A stretch of 64,000 nucleotides of DNA from an uncultured Brevibacillus sp. (GCF_947502445.1 NZ_CANMZW010000010.1:1-64000), one strand, 5' to 3'. Positions 35,738-46,142 are shown, counted from the first letter of the stretch. The notes: generated by a model from the letters alone, not told the origin. Numbers and translations are program-made.

Positions 35738-37859
35738 TCGGCTCACCTCGACTTAGCTTCTCTTGAATTTCCTGATACTTGCGGCTTATCGTCGATTGAC
35801 TCACACCTAGCACCTTAGCTGCCATAGAGGTTGTCTTGAATTCGTCCATAGCCATTTTAATAAGCTGCTCCTCTATCGCTCTTGTCGCATCTTTTAGCGG
35901 CATAATCTTGTTCATGTTTTGCTTGAAAAGTTGCTTCTTCCTCTTTTTCAATAGAGGAGTAATATGATGGGCCTCAATTAAATCTTCATCGGCAGTCACT
36001 ACGATTCGTTCGATAATATTTTGCAGCTCACGTACATTACCTGGCCAGGAATAAGACTCCAGCAGGTCGAGAGCATCCTGGGACATTTGCGTGGAACGGT
36101 CGTATTTCTCATTAAAGGTTTGCAAGAAGTGCAGGCCGATTAGCGGGATGTCCTCTGAACGGTCACGCAAAGGAGGGATCACGACTGGAATGACATTTAG
36201 CCGATAGTACAGGTCTTCACGAAACGTGCCTTCCTCGACCATTTTTTCGAGATTCTTGTTGGTGGCAGCGATAATCTGCACATCAACCTCAACTACCTCG
36301 GAACCGCCGATCGGGATGATCTCCCTTTCCTGCAGAACCCGCAGCAGCTTCACCTGCAGATTAAGCGGCATCTCCCCAATCTCGTCCAGAAACAGCACGC
36401 CTTTGTGCGCCATTCGAAAATATCCGGGCTTCCCGTTCGCATTCGCCCCAGTAAACGCGCCCTTTTCGTAGCCGAATAATTCACTTTCAAGCAGTGTCTC
36501 AGGAATCGCCCCACAGTTCACTTTGACGAACGGATTGTTGTTGCGTGGACCCAGCTCGTAAATTGTGCGGGCAAATACTTCCTTGCCGACGCCAGATTCA
36601 CCGGAAAGCAGGACCGTTGAAGAGGTTTTTGCGATTTTATGGATGTATTTCATTACCTTTTCCATCTGCTCGCTCGCATAAATCAACTGCCGATTTTTGG
36701 AGTATTGCTGCTGATCACGAAGATGCTCCAACTCTTTTTTGTATTTTTCCGACATTTTCTTCGCTTGGAGCAGCTCTTCCTTGAGCAGCACCGTTTCGGT
36801 AATATCACGCAAGGCGATTACGATCCGCTCCAGCTTTCCTTTGTCATCGAAGATCGGATTGCCTACAGCCAGAACATTTTTGCCAGATCGACTTTCTTGA
36901 GTCACAGAAACCTTCCGTTTGCGTTCGAGTACCATTCTGACGATTGACGAGAAAAACAATCCTTCGTGCTCAAGCTCCATCAGGTTCAGGCCAATTAATT
37001 GCTCTTTGTTAATCTCCCAAAAATCTTTAATCAGATTCCCGCTGTAGCGCAGCAAAATCCCATGCTCATCTAAAACGAGAATCTCGTCATAGATTGACGA
37101 AAGGATACCTTGGAGGTCGGTGTTGAGATTTTTGACGTACTCCATTTCCATCGCCATTTTCTCAATGTAGGGCAAATCCTGAAGTACGATGGTTGCTCCT
37201 GTTACGGCGCCCTGTTGATTTCGGATAGGACAAAAATCCGCTAGTACTCCGAATCTGTCGTTGACAATGATATAGTTCAATACGGTTTCCCCGTGCTCGA
37301 TGACCTTTAGAAAAACGTCAGGATCAAGCAGCTCTCCAACCAGTTGCAGTCGCAGCTCCTCAGGGGTGACTCTAACCATCCGAAGTGCTTCTGAGCTGAA
37401 CTCCTCAATCTTCCCTTCCAGATCTGCGATAATAATCCCCATTGGTATAGAGTTGAGCAGGGAGCGAATCCAGTCTGTATGAGCAGATTGATTGGTTAAT
37501 AGAGAGTAAAGAATGTCCTCACGGTGCAAATAGCCTTCTGGTTTGCCTTCTTGGCTTTGTACAACGACGACCTCTTCCCCGAATAATTGAAAAAAATCCA
37601 GCATGTCCGCTTCCTGCTTAACAAACGATAGGTTCGTATGAAGGGGAAGCTCGCGAACAGCTTTGCTCATCTGCTTCCGATCATGTTGGAGCGGGATCAT
37701 ATCGGTATTTCGAATGTAGGCAATCAAATTCTCTGTGTTTTCGGGATCGGTTACAAAGACGTAACGTTCATTGTACCTAGACATCATGTTCCAAACTTCA
37801 TTAGCTGAAGATTCGAGAGATACTGTATACACTTTTTTAATGAACCAATTTGAAACCAT
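35721..37859 (-). CDS. Sigma-54-dependent transcriptional activator with CBS-like and PAS domains
   Basis: 712 aa. The N-terminal 125 residues look like a CBS pair (YVFVTDPENTENLIAYIRNTDMIPL). PAS domains follow at about 130-240 and 245-360. The AAA+ core has GESGVGKE, the sigma-54 loop GAFTGA, FLDEIGEM and the arginine finger region YYRLNVIPV. The C-terminus is an HTH (TTSMAAKVLGVSQSTISRKYQEI). The ATG at 37859 follows GGGAGGACCT. No receiver domain, so it should respond to a ligand. Being next to patA and two sigma-54 promoters, it probably activates the putrescine genes. Confidence 0.88.
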   Translation of the reverse strand: MVSNWFIKKVYTVSLESSANEVWNMMSRYNERYVFVTDPENTENLIAYIRNTDMIPLQHDRKQMSKAVRELPLHTNLSFVKQEADMLDFFQLFGEEVVVVQSQEGKPEGYLHREDILYSLLTNQSAHTDWIRSLLNSIPMGIIIADLEGKIEEFSSEALRMVRVTPEELRLQLVGELLDPDVFLKVIEHGETVLNYIIVNDRFGVLADFCPIRNQQGAVTGATIVLQDLPYIEKMAMEMEYVKNLNTDLQGILSSIYDEILVLDEHGILLRYSGNLIKDFWEINKEQLIGLNLMELEHEGLFFSSIVRMVLERKRKVSVTQESRSGKNVLAVGNPIFDDKGKLERIVIALRDITETVLLKEELLQAKKMSEKYKKELEHLRDQQQYSKNRQLIYASEQMEKVMKYIHKIAKTSSTVLLSGESGVGKEVFARTIYELGPRNNNPFVKVNCGAIPETLLESELFGYEKGAFTGANANGKPGYFRMAHKGVLFLDEIGEMPLNLQVKLLRVLQEREIIPIGGSEVVEVDVQIIAATNKNLEKMVEEGTFREDLYYRLNVIPVVIPPLRDRSEDIPLIGLHFLQTFNEKYDRSTQMSQDALDLLESYSWPGNVRELQNIIERIVVTADEDLIEAHHITPLLKKRKKQLFKQNMNKIMPLKDATRAIEEQLIKMAMDEFKTTSMAAKVLGVSQSTISRKYQEIQEKLSRGEPIGFKV

Positions 37860-37929
37860 AGGTCCTCCCAATATTGCTTGGTTTGTTTCTATCTATTATA
37901 CCCGGGGCTCCCATGGAGAAAAAGGGCAA

Positions 37930-37956
37930 AAGAAGACTGGGGTGGGCAGTCTTCTT
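37930..37956 (-). terminator. Terminator of the aldehyde dehydrogenase-patA operon
   Basis: AAGAAGACTG/CAGTCTTCTT hairpin on the minus strand followed by TTTGCCCTTTTTC. The T-run is interrupted. Confidence 0.5.
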
Positions 37957-37968
37957 TGCTCGTTGTTC

Positions 37969-39369
<1,401 letters not shown>

Positions 39370-39384
39370 CTAATTGGCTATCTT

Positions 39385-40857
39385 TTAGTTTTCAAACCAG
39401 CCAGTTGGCTGTACTTGCAGGTTGATGTTGATTTGCTTCACTTCGGTATATTCGTCGAAGCCAAACGTGCCCAAGCCGCGACCGATACCACTTTGCTTGT
39501 ATCCGCCCCAAGGAGCCTCGTTGTACGTCGGATGGTAGCAATTGATCCACGTAATGCCTGCACGTAGCTTCTTGATGACACGCATGGCCTTGGCACCGTC
39601 TTGTGTAAAAACACCGCCTGCCAGCCCATATACCGTATCGTTGGCAAGTCGTATGGCATCTGCCTCGTCCTTAAAGCGCTGAATAGCAAGCACCGGTCCG
39701 AAAATTTCTTCCTGAACAATTTTCATGGATGGAAGCGTATCGGTGAAAATGGTCGGCTCCACAAAGTAGCCCTTGCCAAGACCATTCGTCATAATCCGGC
39801 TACCGCCACACAGAAGGCGCGCTCCCTCTGATTTACCGAGTTCAATGTAGTGCAAAATCTTTTCCAAATGAGCATGGCTGACGACGGGGCCCATTTCAGT
39901 GCTAGGATCGTTCCCGGGACCTACGCGAATTTTTTTTGCTCGCTCGACCAATCTCTCTACGAAACGGTCGTGGATGGTATCTTCGATGAGAAGACGGGAG
40001 CCTGCTGAGCAGACCTGCCCTTGATTAGCGAAAATTCCGAATAGTGCATAGTCAACTGCTGTCTCAAAGTCGGCATCGGCAAAGACGATATTGGGTGATT
40101 TGCCACCGAGCTCCAGCGAAATCTTTTTGATGTTGTAGGCAGCCGCTCTCATAATACTGCGGCCTGTAGCCGTACCACCGGTAAATGAAATTTTGTCTAC
40201 AAGATGGCTCTCTGCGATTTCGTTCCCTACCGTAGGGCCTGGTCCCAGCACCATATTGGCTACGCCTTTGGGAATGCCTACTTCTTCAATAATTTCAAAC
40301 AGCTTTTGCGCAGAGACAGGTGTTACTTCCGATGGCTTAAATACAATAGTGTTTCCCGCTGCCAGAGCAGGCGCGATTTTCCACACCCCCATCAGCAGAG
40401 GATAGTTCCACGGTACAATCAAGCCACATACACCGACTGGCTCACGAACCACCATAGCCTGGACAGGATCAGCCACGTGGTAGGTTTGACCGTCGGGCTT
40501 GGTAACCAAACCTGCATAATACCGAAAGCAAGCTGCTGCATCGGCTACGTCAAAAGCCGTCTCGCGTAGTGGTTTCCCGTTGTCTAATGTTTCCAGCCTG
40601 CCGATTTCAGCTGCACGCTCCTCCAGCTTGTCGGCGATAGCCAAAAGATAACGTGCTCGTTCTGCTGCCGGAAGCTCAGACCAAATCCCGCTGTCAAATG
40701 CATCACGGGCGATTTGGATGGCATGACGAGCATCTTCTACATCTCCTTCTGCCGAGAGCGCGATCACTTCTCCATTCGCGGGATTCAGGATCTCACGGGT
40801 TTTCTTGCTTTGCGCGTCTACCCACTCCCCATTGATGTACATCTTCAGGTTTATCAT
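39385..40857 (-). CDS. Aldehyde dehydrogenase, probable 4-aminobutyraldehyde dehydrogenase
   Basis: 490 aa, NAD-dependent ALDH. Features are VPWNYPLLMGVWKIAPALAAGNT, the general base in SLELGGKSPN, the catalytic Cys in NQGQVCSAGSR and EEIFGPVLA. The C-terminus (GIGRGLGTFGFDEYTEVKQININ) is of the betaine/aminobutyraldehyde dehydrogenase group. It sits directly upstream of patA and would oxidise its product 4-aminobutanal to GABA. AAGGAGAGG precedes the ATG. The substrate is inferred from context. Confidence 0.88.
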   Translation of the reverse strand: MINLKMYINGEWVDAQSKKTREILNPANGEVIALSAEGDVEDARHAIQIARDAFDSGIWSELPAAERARYLLAIADKLEERAAEIGRLETLDNGKPLRETAFDVADAAACFRYYAGLVTKPDGQTYHVADPVQAMVVREPVGVCGLIVPWNYPLLMGVWKIAPALAAGNTIVFKPSEVTPVSAQKLFEIIEEVGIPKGVANMVLGPGPTVGNEIAESHLVDKISFTGGTATGRSIMRAAAYNIKKISLELGGKSPNIVFADADFETAVDYALFGIFANQGQVCSAGSRLLIEDTIHDRFVERLVERAKKIRVGPGNDPSTEMGPVVSHAHLEKILHYIELGKSEGARLLCGGSRIMTNGLGKGYFVEPTIFTDTLPSMKIVQEEIFGPVLAIQRFKDEADAIRLANDTVYGLAGGVFTQDGAKAMRVIKKLRAGITWINCYHPTYNEAPWGGYKQSGIGRGLGTFGFDEYTEVKQININLQVQPTGWFEN

Positions 40858-40905
40858 GCAACGAATCCTCTCCTTCCGGGGTTTCCTTTCTCATCTCATA
40901 CTCTA

Positions 40906-40921
40906 AGCAACTCTCGTGCCA
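40906..40921 (-). promoter_or_regulatory. Sigma-54 promoter of the aldehyde dehydrogenase-patA operon
   Basis: The minus strand reads TTTGGCACGAGAGTTGCTT: TGGCACG-N4-TTGCT is a perfect consensus with the correct GG/GC spacing. It lies about 50 nt before the ATG at 40857. Confidence 0.85.
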
Positions 40922-40976
40922 AACTCGGAACCTTGGCTTTCTTACGGGTAATTCCAATTCGGAGCACGAAGGGTTT

Positions 40977-41010
40977 ATTCAAAAATTCATAAATTATGCA
41001 AAAATGAATA
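40977..41010. promoter_or_regulatory. 34-bp dyad, probable enhancer (UAS) copy 1
   Basis: Structure ATTCA-N5-TCATAA-A-TTATGC-N5-TGAAT, an inverted repeat with nested arms. It starts 56 nt upstream of the -24 box, the usual distance for a sigma-54 activator site. It is identical to the copy at 42389-42422 in 27 of 34 positions. Confidence 0.7.
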
Positions 41011-41015
41011 ATTAC

Positions 41016-41960
41016 CTACTTTTTGACTTCCTGTTTTTGCTGTAGTGCGACTAACGCTGCAAAATCGTGGATCAGCGTAGCAGCCAGAAGCGATGTAATC
41101 TGTGCCGGATCATAAGGCGGAAGCACCTCTACCAGGTCAAAGCCGATGTAGTTCAATCCTTTCAGCGAGCGAACCATTTGCAGCGCTTCATGACTGGTAA
41201 AGCCCCCTATCTCAAGTGTACCTGTTCCTGGAGCAAATGCAGGATCGACAAAGTCGATATCAAAAGTCAAAAAGCAAGGCGTATCCCCGATTTTCGTTTT
41301 GATTTGCTGAATCACATCTTCAAACCCTCGACTCCGCAGCTCCTGTGTCGTGATGACGTTGTACCCGAGCTCATAGCTTGCCTCAACATCTCCAGGGTGG
41401 TTCAACGTCCCGCGAATTCCGACCTGAAAGACCTTGTCTGGCTGCAGCAGCCCTTCTTCGTGAGCCCGGATGAATGGCGAGCCGTGCCAATATTTCTCGT
41501 CGTAATACGTATCCCACGTATCTGTATGCGAGTCAAACTGGATCATCGCGACCTGTCCATACACTTTTTTAGCAGCACGTAGTGAAGCCAGCGTAATCGA
41601 ATGATCTCCACCCAGCCCGATCGGAACGATGCCTTTTTGCATCAGGTCCAGCATGGCTTCCTCCATCAGCTCGTAGCTGCGGTGAATATTGTGCGGTATC
41701 ACCGACACATCCCCGATGTCGATCGCATTGGTATCTTCAAAAGGATATACCTTGTGTGTCGGATGATAAGGAAATAATGTCATGGATGCTTGGCGAATGG
41801 CTTGTGGCGCAAAACGCGCTCCTACGCGAAAGGAAGCCGCAGTGTCGAAAGGCTGTCCAAGAATCGCTACCTTGGCATTTTCTCTCGCAGATGGCAGGCG
41901 CATAAACGTGCCTGTCGTACAAAACTCTGGCTTTACGTCTGGGGAAAGTGGATATTGCAT
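41016..41960 (-). CDS. speB: Agmatinase (ureohydrolase)
   Basis: 314 aa. The metal-binding motifs of the arginase/agmatinase family are present: GLGGDHSIT, FDSHTDTWD and TFDIDFVDPAFAPGTGT. It converts agmatine to putrescine and urea, feeding PatA. The ATG at 41960 has GGAGGACTT upstream; the frame stays open to 42050. It lies between the patA operon and the divergent puuP-like gene. No sigma-54 promoter is visible in front of it. Confidence 0.88.
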   Translation of the reverse strand: MQYPLSPDVKPEFCTTGTFMRLPSARENAKVAILGQPFDTAASFRVGARFAPQAIRQASMTLFPYHPTHKVYPFEDTNAIDIGDVSVIPHNIHRSYELMEEAMLDLMQKGIVPIGLGGDHSITLASLRAAKKVYGQVAMIQFDSHTDTWDTYYDEKYWHGSPFIRAHEEGLLQPDKVFQVGIRGTLNHPGDVEASYELGYNVITTQELRSRGFEDVIQQIKTKIGDTPCFLTFDIDFVDPAFAPGTGTLEIGGFTSHEALQMVRSLKGLNYIGFDLVEVLPPYDPAQITSLLAATLIHDFAALVALQQKQEVKK

Positions 41961-42076
41961 GCAATCAAGTCCTCCGTTTGTAGGTAGTCTATACTCGCTT
42001 TTGTCAGCTTCTCTTCTACAGCGTTGGACGATTGGGAAAATGACGTGCAATTGCTACCTTTCGTAATAAGTAAGCA

Positions 42077-42199
42077 CTACAGTGTCAAAGCTAGCCTCTG
42101 ACCCTTTATTGCACAGCTCCTGCCCAACGCTGACTGAATCCCGGTCAGCAGTAAGATCATTGATAGCAGGACTGCAATGAGAAATAGCTTGTTTCGCAT
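42077..42199 (-). CDS. Possible small exported peptide, 40 aa
   Basis: An ATG after AAGGGGTGG (10-nt spacing) opens a frame that begins MRNKLFLIAVLLSMILLLTG, a textbook signal peptide, and ends in a short basic tail (RSCAIKGQRLALTL). I do not recognise it. It may be a secreted signalling peptide, a membrane microprotein or chance. Confidence 0.35.
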   Translation of the reverse strand: MRNKLFLIAVLLSMILLLTGIQSALGRSCAIKGQRLALTL

Positions 42200-42388
42200 C
42201 GCTTTTGGTCCACCCCTTGTTTCCTCTACACCTGATAGGCAGATGCTTCGTGTAAAAACAGCCGTTAGACGCCCTCTCAAGCTAGATTTGTTTGCATCTG
42301 ACGGAGATTTGCACGATTGCAGCAATAGTAGTGCAAATATTATGCCAGTTTATCTCGGTGGTAATTACCGCTTTTTCGTCGGAATTCT

Positions 42389-42422
42389 ATTCAAATTTTC
42401 ATAACTTACGCATTATTGAATA
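42389..42422. promoter_or_regulatory. 34-bp dyad, probable enhancer (UAS) copy 2
   Basis: Structure ATTCA-N5-TCATAA-C-TTACGC-N5-TGAAT, about 104 nt upstream of the sigma-54 promoter of the puuP-like gene. It matches the copy at 40977-41010, including the nested arms. Confidence 0.7.
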
Positions 42423-42525
42423 GCTAATTTTGCATAGACCTATGCCCACCCTTCCTTCGCCTTTACTGACTTTCGGCTATTTAACTCTGCGTAGAACATC
42501 CTCTCTATAACGATCATCTCTTCTT

Positions 42526-42541
42526 TGGCACATCAATTGCT
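42526..42541 (+). promoter_or_regulatory. Sigma-54 promoter of the puuP-like gene
   Basis: TTGGCACATCAATTGCT: TGGCACA-N4-TTGCT with 10 nt between GG and GC. Transcription should start near 42552, placing the 21-codon ORF inside the leader. Confidence 0.85.
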
Positions 42542-42598
42542 TAGCCTTAAGAGGCAAGAATCACAACACATATATCAGACGTAAAGGGGGCAAAGCAT

Positions 42599-42664
42599 AT
42601 GCAAAAAACAGAAACGGCAGAAATTAGCTGTGGCCGCGCAGTAGGAGGACTAGCTCGATCGTGA
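42599..42664 (+). CDS. 21-aa leader ORF upstream of puuP
   Basis: AAAGGGGG stands 8 nt before an ATG that opens MQKTETAEISCGRAVGGLAR plus one Ser, then TGA. It lies in the predicted leader of the sigma-54 transcript, 63 nt before the puuP start. A second AGGAGG inside it precedes a 10-codon GTG frame (42661-42693). It may be a regulatory leader peptide, or chance. Confidence 0.35.
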   Translation: MQKTETAEISCGRAVGGLARS

Positions 42665-42727
42665 CCGTCATGTTTTTGATGATAAAAAACTAAAACGCTT
42701 TCACTCTAATTGCAAAGGGGATTGGTC

Positions 42728-44083
42728 ATGGAAAAAAGCACGGAACAGCCAAGCACACCTGCCTTAAAGAGAAGTCTGAAGCTTTGGCAAGTCATCGTAT
42801 TGGGGCTCGGATATCTCACTCCCCTTACCGTTTTTGATACTTATGGAATCGTCACACAGGAAACGGGCGGGCATGTTCCCTCTGCCTACATCCTCGCTTT
42901 GACGGCGATGCTTTTTACTGCATCCAGCTACGGAAAGATGGTAAAGGTCTTCCCTGTTGCAGGCTCTGCCTACTCATACGCCCGCCAATCTCTCAATCCG
43001 CATATAGGCTTTTTGGTAGGATGGGTTTCCCTGTTGGATTATGTCTTCTTGCCTGTCATAAATGTTTTGCTGGGCAAAATCTATATGTTCGCGGCTTTCC
43101 CGATGGTCCCTGAATGGATTCTTGGACTCTTACTAGCTGCGATCACTACCATAATTAATTTTCGCGGAATTCAGTCAACTGCAAACTTCAACACACTATT
43201 GGTTGTATTTCAGGTCATTGTTGTTACCATCTTCATTGGCCTCGCAATTTCGCACATCACCTCTGGAGCAGGAAGCGCTTCCTTTGGTGTTCGACCATTC
43301 TATGGAGAAGGTATTTCACTTCCCACTCTCTTTACCGGGGCTGCGATCCTCTGCTTCTCCTTTCTTGGCTTCGATGCGGTAACAACTTATACAGAAGAAG
43401 CGATAAATCCGATGAAAACCATTCCGCGTGGCATTTTTCTGGTCGCGTTAATTGGTGGCGTCATTTTTATTACCACATCGTATTTCACCCAGCTCGTTTT
43501 TCCAGCAGTAGAGCAATTTCAAAATCCAGAGTCCCCGTCTCCCGAGATGTCGAGAATTCTCGGACAAGATCTGTTCTACGCCATTTTTGTGGCTGGGAGT
43601 ATCACTGCAGCCCTTGCCTCCGGAATCGCCTCTCATACCAGTGCTTCCCGTCTTCTGTACGCGATGGGCAGGGAAAATGTTTTACCGAAAAAGCTGTTTG
43701 GCCACCTCCACCCAACCAGAGGTATCCCGGCTCGCAATGTGTTTTTTGTCGGCGCTGTTTCACTAGCTGCCCTGTTCCTAGATTTGGAAACGGCGCTTGC
43801 TTTCATCAACTTTGGTGCGTTGACTGCCTTTACCGCCGTCAATGCCTGTGTCATCGCGCATTACTATATTCGAGAAAAGCGACGCTCTCTCATCGATACG
43901 TTTCATTATTTGATTGCGCCTCTGCTCGGGACTAGCTTCGTCATGTTTCTCTGGTATAGTTTGGATGGTCATGCGCTTATGCTTGGACTTCTTTGGTCAC
44001 TGGTGGGCATCGGCTATTTACTTTTATCTACAAAGTTTTTCACCAAAAAGCCTCCGGTCATCGACTTTGAGGAAGCGATCTAA
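42728..44083 (+). CDS. puuP: PuuP-like putrescine importer (APC family)
   Basis: 451 aa, about 12 membrane helices. It resembles E. coli PuuP along its length: LKRSLKLWQVIVLGLGYLTP, TVFDTYGIV, SYGKMVKVFPVAGSAYSYA, LDYVFLPVINVLLGKIY and CFSFLGFDAVTTYTEEA. It should import putrescine by proton coupling, supplying PatA. The ATG at 42728 follows AAAGGGGATT. The gene has its own sigma-54 promoter with the same dyad as the patA operon, so uptake and breakdown are co-regulated. Confidence 0.9.
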   Translation: MEKSTEQPSTPALKRSLKLWQVIVLGLGYLTPLTVFDTYGIVTQETGGHVPSAYILALTAMLFTASSYGKMVKVFPVAGSAYSYARQSLNPHIGFLVGWVSLLDYVFLPVINVLLGKIYMFAAFPMVPEWILGLLLAAITTIINFRGIQSTANFNTLLVVFQVIVVTIFIGLAISHITSGAGSASFGVRPFYGEGISLPTLFTGAAILCFSFLGFDAVTTYTEEAINPMKTIPRGIFLVALIGGVIFITTSYFTQLVFPAVEQFQNPESPSPEMSRILGQDLFYAIFVAGSITAALASGIASHTSASRLLYAMGRENVLPKKLFGHLHPTRGIPARNVFFVGAVSLAALFLDLETALAFINFGALTAFTAVNACVIAHYYIREKRRSLIDTFHYLIAPLLGTSFVMFLWYSLDGHALMLGLLWSLVGIGYLLLSTKFFTKKPPVIDFEEAI

Positions 44084-44111
44084 CGCAAATTTTTTCAGGA
44101 GGGTATATGCC

Positions 44112-44405
44112 ATGAAATTTGACTATTTGTACGATCAATCGGAAAATCTTCTTTCTCGCTTTGTCACGTTCGCCACGGAGCACAATCGATATGATCTTGC
44201 CTTTTTCTATTCTCAACACTTTGATGGCAAAAGCATTGTCATGTCACTTCAGAATATGCGCGCAGCTTTGATCTCCTCCGATGATCTCTCACACGAAAAC
44301 AGCTGGGTCCAGTCGCTCGAAGTCCAAGCAGAGGATGTGGACATCGTATCGAGCTTTTTGACAAAAGCACTTTCTTCTCTCTTCAGGCATGATGATCTTG
44401 ATTGA
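44112..44405 (+). CDS. Small DUF3055-like protein, 97 aa
   Basis: AGGAGGGT precedes the ATG at 44112. The protein MKFDYLYDQSENLLSRFVTF... with YDLAFFYSQHFDGKSIVMSLQ and AALISSDDL resembles DUF3055 of Bacillales, a small cytosolic family of unknown function. It is 28 nt downstream of puuP and before a terminator, so it is probably co-transcribed. Family assignment is tentative. Confidence 0.65.
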   Translation: MKFDYLYDQSENLLSRFVTFATEHNRYDLAFFYSQHFDGKSIVMSLQNMRAALISSDDLSHENSWVQSLEVQAEDVDIVSSFLTKALSSLFRHDDLD

Positions 44406-44420
44406 ATGGTGAAAAAACGA

Positions 44421-44455
44421 AACTGATGCCTTTGAACATGGCATCAGTTTTTTGA
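44421..44455 (+). terminator. Terminator of the puuP operon
   Basis: AACTGATGCC/GGCATCAGTT, a perfect 10-bp stem with a 9-nt loop, followed by TTTTGATTGG. Confidence 0.8.
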
Positions 44456-44560
44456 TTGGGTTGAATAATGTATCATCGGAACTCTATTGAATTCGACATA
44501 ATGAATTCCAAAAATTCTACAAGTGTATTTACTACTTTTTCAACTTCTTCGAATTCAGGC

Positions 44561-44950
44561 TCATATCCACGTACAATAGGCACCTTTATCAAAGGAATAT
44601 CCATTTTCAACTGACTTATCCGAAATTTGCACTGTCATAAAAATCGGATGCTTGGTGTCACGCTGCAAAATCAGCAATTGAATGCTTTCCTCCGGGCTGA
44701 GCGTGTCCACATAATACCCGCGTTTGTCGATCAGTGCGGTACCAGCAATCTTGAGCTTGTTTTCACTCAGCTTGATTTCATGTAGATACGGGGTGATTCC
44801 CTTCTCATAAAATTGATCATACACTTTGCGGGCTGTTGTGGTGACCGATGCTTCACTTGTATGTGCAGATCGAATCAGCTCACGTAAATAAACGGGAAGA
44901 CGCGGCTTATCGCTAGTGTGAGCATGCTGGGATGGACTTTTTCCAACTAT
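44561..44950 (-). pseudogene. Ger(x)C spore germination protein, fragment
   Basis: An open frame of 130 codons without a proper start encodes KPRLPVYLRELIRSAHTSE, YEKGITPYLHEIKLSENKLKIAGTALI and DTLSPEESIQLLILQRD. This is the C-terminal domain of Ger(x)C lipoproteins (GerAC/GerKC), which help spores respond to germinants. The signal peptide, N-terminal domain and last 60 or so residues are missing. A different 43-codon frame (44473-44604) continues after the break. It ends abruptly against the AbrB-family fragment near 44950, so the locus is a deletion scar. Confidence 0.7.
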
Positions 44951-44954
44951 TTAG

Positions 44955-45263
44955 CTATTTTCCGTCGTTTGCACAATCCTTGCTATTCTGGCAAAGAGAG
45001 TAAACTTTCCAACGGCATACTTACTCGGTCCAATGATCGGCACGATCGTCCTTAATATTGCTGACCATGACGCATCCCGTTTCATTTGTTACTGCCTTTT
45101 TAAGCCTCTCTCCTGGCGGAATGGACCAAATGGCGTACATGCAGACCTGTCCATTTTGATCTGCTATCAGCTATTTCGTGCCTTGTTTATTTCCTTGGCT
45201 GCGCCCCCCATTTTAAAAGCCGTGTTTAAAAAATTCAGCAAAGCTAAAACGGCTGTAAGCTAG
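44955..45263 (+). pseudogene. AbrB-family membrane protein, truncated and frameshifted
   Basis: One frame gives AILAKRVNFPTAYLLGPMIG; the next gives VTAFLSLSPGGMDQMAYMQT (about 45087-45150); the first frame then resumes with HADLSILICYQLFRALFISL. These are conserved blocks of the AbrB duplication family of membrane proteins (LLGP, APGG-MA, QLxR), but an internal part is missing and a frameshift separates them. The N-terminal half is also lost. It is a remnant of a putative transporter. Confidence 0.65.
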
Positions 45264-45280
45264 CACAATCAACTATTTCA

Positions 45281-45322
45281 AATAAAAAGAGCATGCTTTG
45301 AGACTCCCACCAAAGCATGCTC
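45281..45322 (-). terminator. Terminator of the GNAT gene
   Basis: GAGCATGCTTTG/CAAAGCATGCTC, a perfect 12-bp stem, with TTTTTATT on the minus strand. Confidence 0.85.
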
Positions 45323-45341
45323 GACTGTTTTCTACCAATTC

Positions 45342-46130
45342 TTATTCAAAAACAACCATTTCTCCTACCTCTTGAAATCCTGCCTTCCGATAAATGTTGA
45401 TTCCATCTGTAGAGGCTTGCAACACGCAATCCTTTCCTTTGCCGTCTTCCTTTATCCGCTGGAGAAGATAGCCAAACATCGTGCTGCCGAGTCCTCTTCC
45501 TCTATATTCTTGTCTTGTCATTACATCGTAAATTCCATAGCTGCTGTCAGTTTCAATCAAGCAGCCCGTAGATACTACTTTGCCGTCCAGGAAGCCAATA
45601 AACCACTGTTGGTGCGGATGAGTAGAAAAGCTTTTTGCAGCTTGATCGAATAACTGTTTCAAGACCTCTTGCTCAGGACTACCCTCAAACAATGATTGAA
45701 AAATGGTAGCGTACCTACGAACATCCTCTGCATTCTGCACCTTCTTTATTTCAAAAAGGTCAGAAGACCACGGTGCAGATGACGTGATCGTGTCACTTTC
45801 TAATTTCATGGTAACATTGCGCTCAGCTTCCTCCAGCCCGAGATCAGCTAGCAACCGCACAAGCTCATCAGTCAAAAAGCGCTGATCTGTCCAAACACTT
45901 ACAGGAAACCCCTTGTTTGAATAAGAACGAACGGCTTGCTCTACATTCGTTAGGGCAGCTTTGGGCAAGATTGACAACGGAACAAGTACATTAAATGTAT
46001 CGGATGGCAATCCAGAATCAACTGCGATAAAATACTGATTTTCAACTACGTGCGCACCTGAAAACCATGATGGAAGAGAGGATGTCTTATTTACAAAATT
46101 ATCTAAAACCAAATCTTGATTTGATAACAT
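45342..46130 (-). CDS. GNAT family N-acetyltransferase
   Basis: About 262 aa. The C-terminal half is the GNAT domain: FEIKKVQNAEDVRRYATIF, WFIGFLDGKVVSTGCL, the acetyl-CoA motif RQEYRGRGLGSTMFGYLLQ and IYRKAGFQEVGEMVVFE. The N-terminal 110 residues form an extra, perhaps degenerate, domain. The ATG at 46130 has GGTGATG upstream; the frame runs to 46142. It is monocistronic; the acetylated substrate is unknown. Confidence 0.85.
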   Translation of the reverse strand: MLSNQDLVLDNFVNKTSSLPSWFSGAHVVENQYFIAVDSGLPSDTFNVLVPLSILPKAALTNVEQAVRSYSNKGFPVSVWTDQRFLTDELVRLLADLGLEEAERNVTMKLESDTITSSAPWSSDLFEIKKVQNAEDVRRYATIFQSLFEGSPEQEVLKQLFDQAAKSFSTHPHQQWFIGFLDGKVVSTGCLIETDSSYGIYDVMTRQEYRGRGLGSTMFGYLLQRIKEDGKGKDCVLQASTDGINIYRKAGFQEVGEMVVFE

Positions 46131-46142
46131 ATTCATCACCAT

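Larger units (their letters stand above)
41961..42727. other. Long divergent intergenic region, agmatinase to puuP
   Basis: About 770 nt without a large gene. It holds a possible 40-aa exported peptide ORF (42077-42199, minus), the second 34-bp dyad (42389-42422), a sigma-54 promoter (42526-42541) and a 21-codon leader ORF (42599-42664). Each is listed separately. Confidence 0.7.
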
